Positions 62,970 through 64,000 of a stretch of 64,000 nt of DNA are shown in pieces. How positions within the stretch are numbered: the stretch's first letter is position 1; each line of letters opens with the position of its first letter. The DNA is from Varanus komodoensis (lineage: Eukaryota > Chordata > Lepidosauria > Squamata > Varanidae). The stretch spans positions 34,101 through 98,100 of the forward strand of contig NW_025335418.1 in NCBI RefSeq assembly GCF_004798865.1, read 5' to 3'. The notes under the pieces were generated by a model. It was given only the letters and a program-made list of their open reading frames with translations, did not search any database and was not told where the DNA came from. Both the position numbers and the translations under genes were made by a program.

Positions 62970-63705
62970 ACCAGGGGACTCATGGCCCTGGGAAAAGCAT
63001 GTCCTGCAGGAGACGCGCATTCCAGGTAGGACAAGAGTCCCCAGCTGGACGTGGCAGGGAGCAGGTTCTCGCTAGCCATTGGGAGCTGTCCCCGATCAGT
63101 AGGAGCTGTCCGGCCTCACCTCTGGGCAGTTCTCCCTTGCTGGAGGTGCTTCTGCAGAGACTGGCTGGCATTCTTGGTAGAATCTATTCTGGGGAATGCC
63201 AGGTTGCCGAATTAGGTCCCCAGGAGCTTCTTAAAGCCTGCAGCAATGGGGCCTGATGGAGCTCCATGGCAACCATTTGGGGTGGGGCCTACTGCAGAAA
63301 AGTCCCTGAGGTGAGACTCAGGGAACTGGGTCTCTTCAGCCTGGAGAAGAGGAGACTCAGAGGGAATCTATTGGTGACATACAGGTACGTGAGGGGATGT
63401 CACATGGAGATGGGTAGAGACCTGTTCTACCCTGCAAAGGAGGGCAGGACGTGTTTCAACAGAGCAAAGCTCAGGGAAACAAGGTTCCATTTAGATACCA
63501 GCAAGCACTTCCTGACGGTTAGGACCCTGAGGGTATGGAATGGGCTTCCACGGGAGGTGGTTGAGGACCCGTTGTTGAGGCTGTTCAAGGATACGCTAGA
63601 CATGCACATGGTGGGCATATTGTGAGTGGAGCAGGCTGGAGCTGGGGGTCAGACTAGATGGCCCCGGGGGGGTCCCTTCTGACTCGCTCTGTTTCTATGC
63701 TTCTA
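62970..63705 (+). mobile_element. Composite element: unknown 340-bp block joined to CR1 3' end
   Basis: 62,970-63,305 matches, in reverse complement, 57,611-57,950. Then CR1: [60 protein letters not shown] and tail. Junction 'GGCCTACTGCAGAAAA' is shared. Confidence 0.7.
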
Positions 63706-63990
63706 TGTGTGGGACCTGATTCCTGGCAAGCACTCTCCAAGGGAGCAAAGCTCACGAAACCAAGGATCCATTTAGATACCAGGAAGGACTTCCTGACGGT
63801 TAAGACCCTGAGGGCATGGGATGGGCTTCCCCGGGAGATGGTTGAGGCCCCACCGTTTAGGGTGTTTAAGGACAGCTGGACATGCACATGGCAGGCATGT
63901 TGTGAGCGGAGCCAGCTGGAGCTGGGGGTCAGACTAGATGGTCCAGGAGGCCCCTTCTGACTCTCTCTGTTTCTCTGTTTCTATGTTTAA
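63706..63990 (+). mobile_element. CR1 3' end
   Basis: Directly after the previous CR1 tail: KLTKPRIHLDTRKDFLTV, RAWDGLPREMVEAP, then UTR and TTTCTCTGTTTCTATG tail. Confidence 0.75.
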
Positions 63991-64000
63991 TTTCAGCTGA

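Overview
The window looks like lepidosaur (most likely squamate lizard) nuclear DNA from an MHC region. Three things point there: interspersed CR1, L2 and RTE/BovB LINE fragments, tRNA-derived SINEs of squamate type, and intron-split MHC class I and class II genes. The species call is an inference from repeat content; no prokaryotic gene is present.

Three multi-exon host genes can be assembled with consistent splice phases. (1) An MHC class II beta gene on + (17,896-24,587): signal peptide, beta1 (270 bp), beta2 (282 bp) and connecting/transmembrane exon, with a decayed second beta2 exon inside intron 3. (2) A SCAN-KRAB-C2H2 zinc-finger gene on + (34,559-44,829): five coding exons, 753 codons, 15 fingers. 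(3) An MHC class I heavy chain gene on - (59,621-53,323): leader, alpha1, alpha2, alpha3 and transmembrane exons, with most canonical peptide-terminus anchor residues replaced, which suggests a non-classical molecule. An isolated class II beta transmembrane exon on - (7,917-7,804) and a leader-like exon on - (15,878-15,777) look like the ends of a second, inverted and gutted class II beta gene lying head-to-head with the intact one.

Region by region: 1-7 kb holds repeats, a TcMar-like DNA transposon end with a transposase tail, and about 1.9 kb of mostly unique DNA with a cluster of TAATTA motifs. 7-17 kb is the class II relic broken up by CR1, L2 and BovB, with a 100-N assembly gap at 12,243-12,342 whose two flanks are identical. 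17.9-24.6 kb is class II beta. 25-34 kb is repeats around a GC/CpG-rich block (28.0-30.4 kb). 34.5-44.8 kb is the zinc-finger gene, with a perfect 217-bp tandem duplication and a 300-bp pyrimidine tract in its introns. 45-53 kb is dense with repeats. 53.3-59.6 kb is class I. 59.8-61.4 kb is a BovB copy split by an LTR-like fossil, directly upstream of the class I promoter. 62-64 kb is LINE material.

Functionally, class I and class II beta belong to antigen presentation or related immune recognition at the cell surface. The zinc-finger gene is a predicted nuclear DNA-binding regulator, unrelated by pathway but of a type often seen near MHC regions. The most unusual repeat structures are a composite CR1 chimera present twice with the same junction, head-to-tail arrays of CR1 3' ends sharing one linker, and a foldback version of the TcMar-like element.
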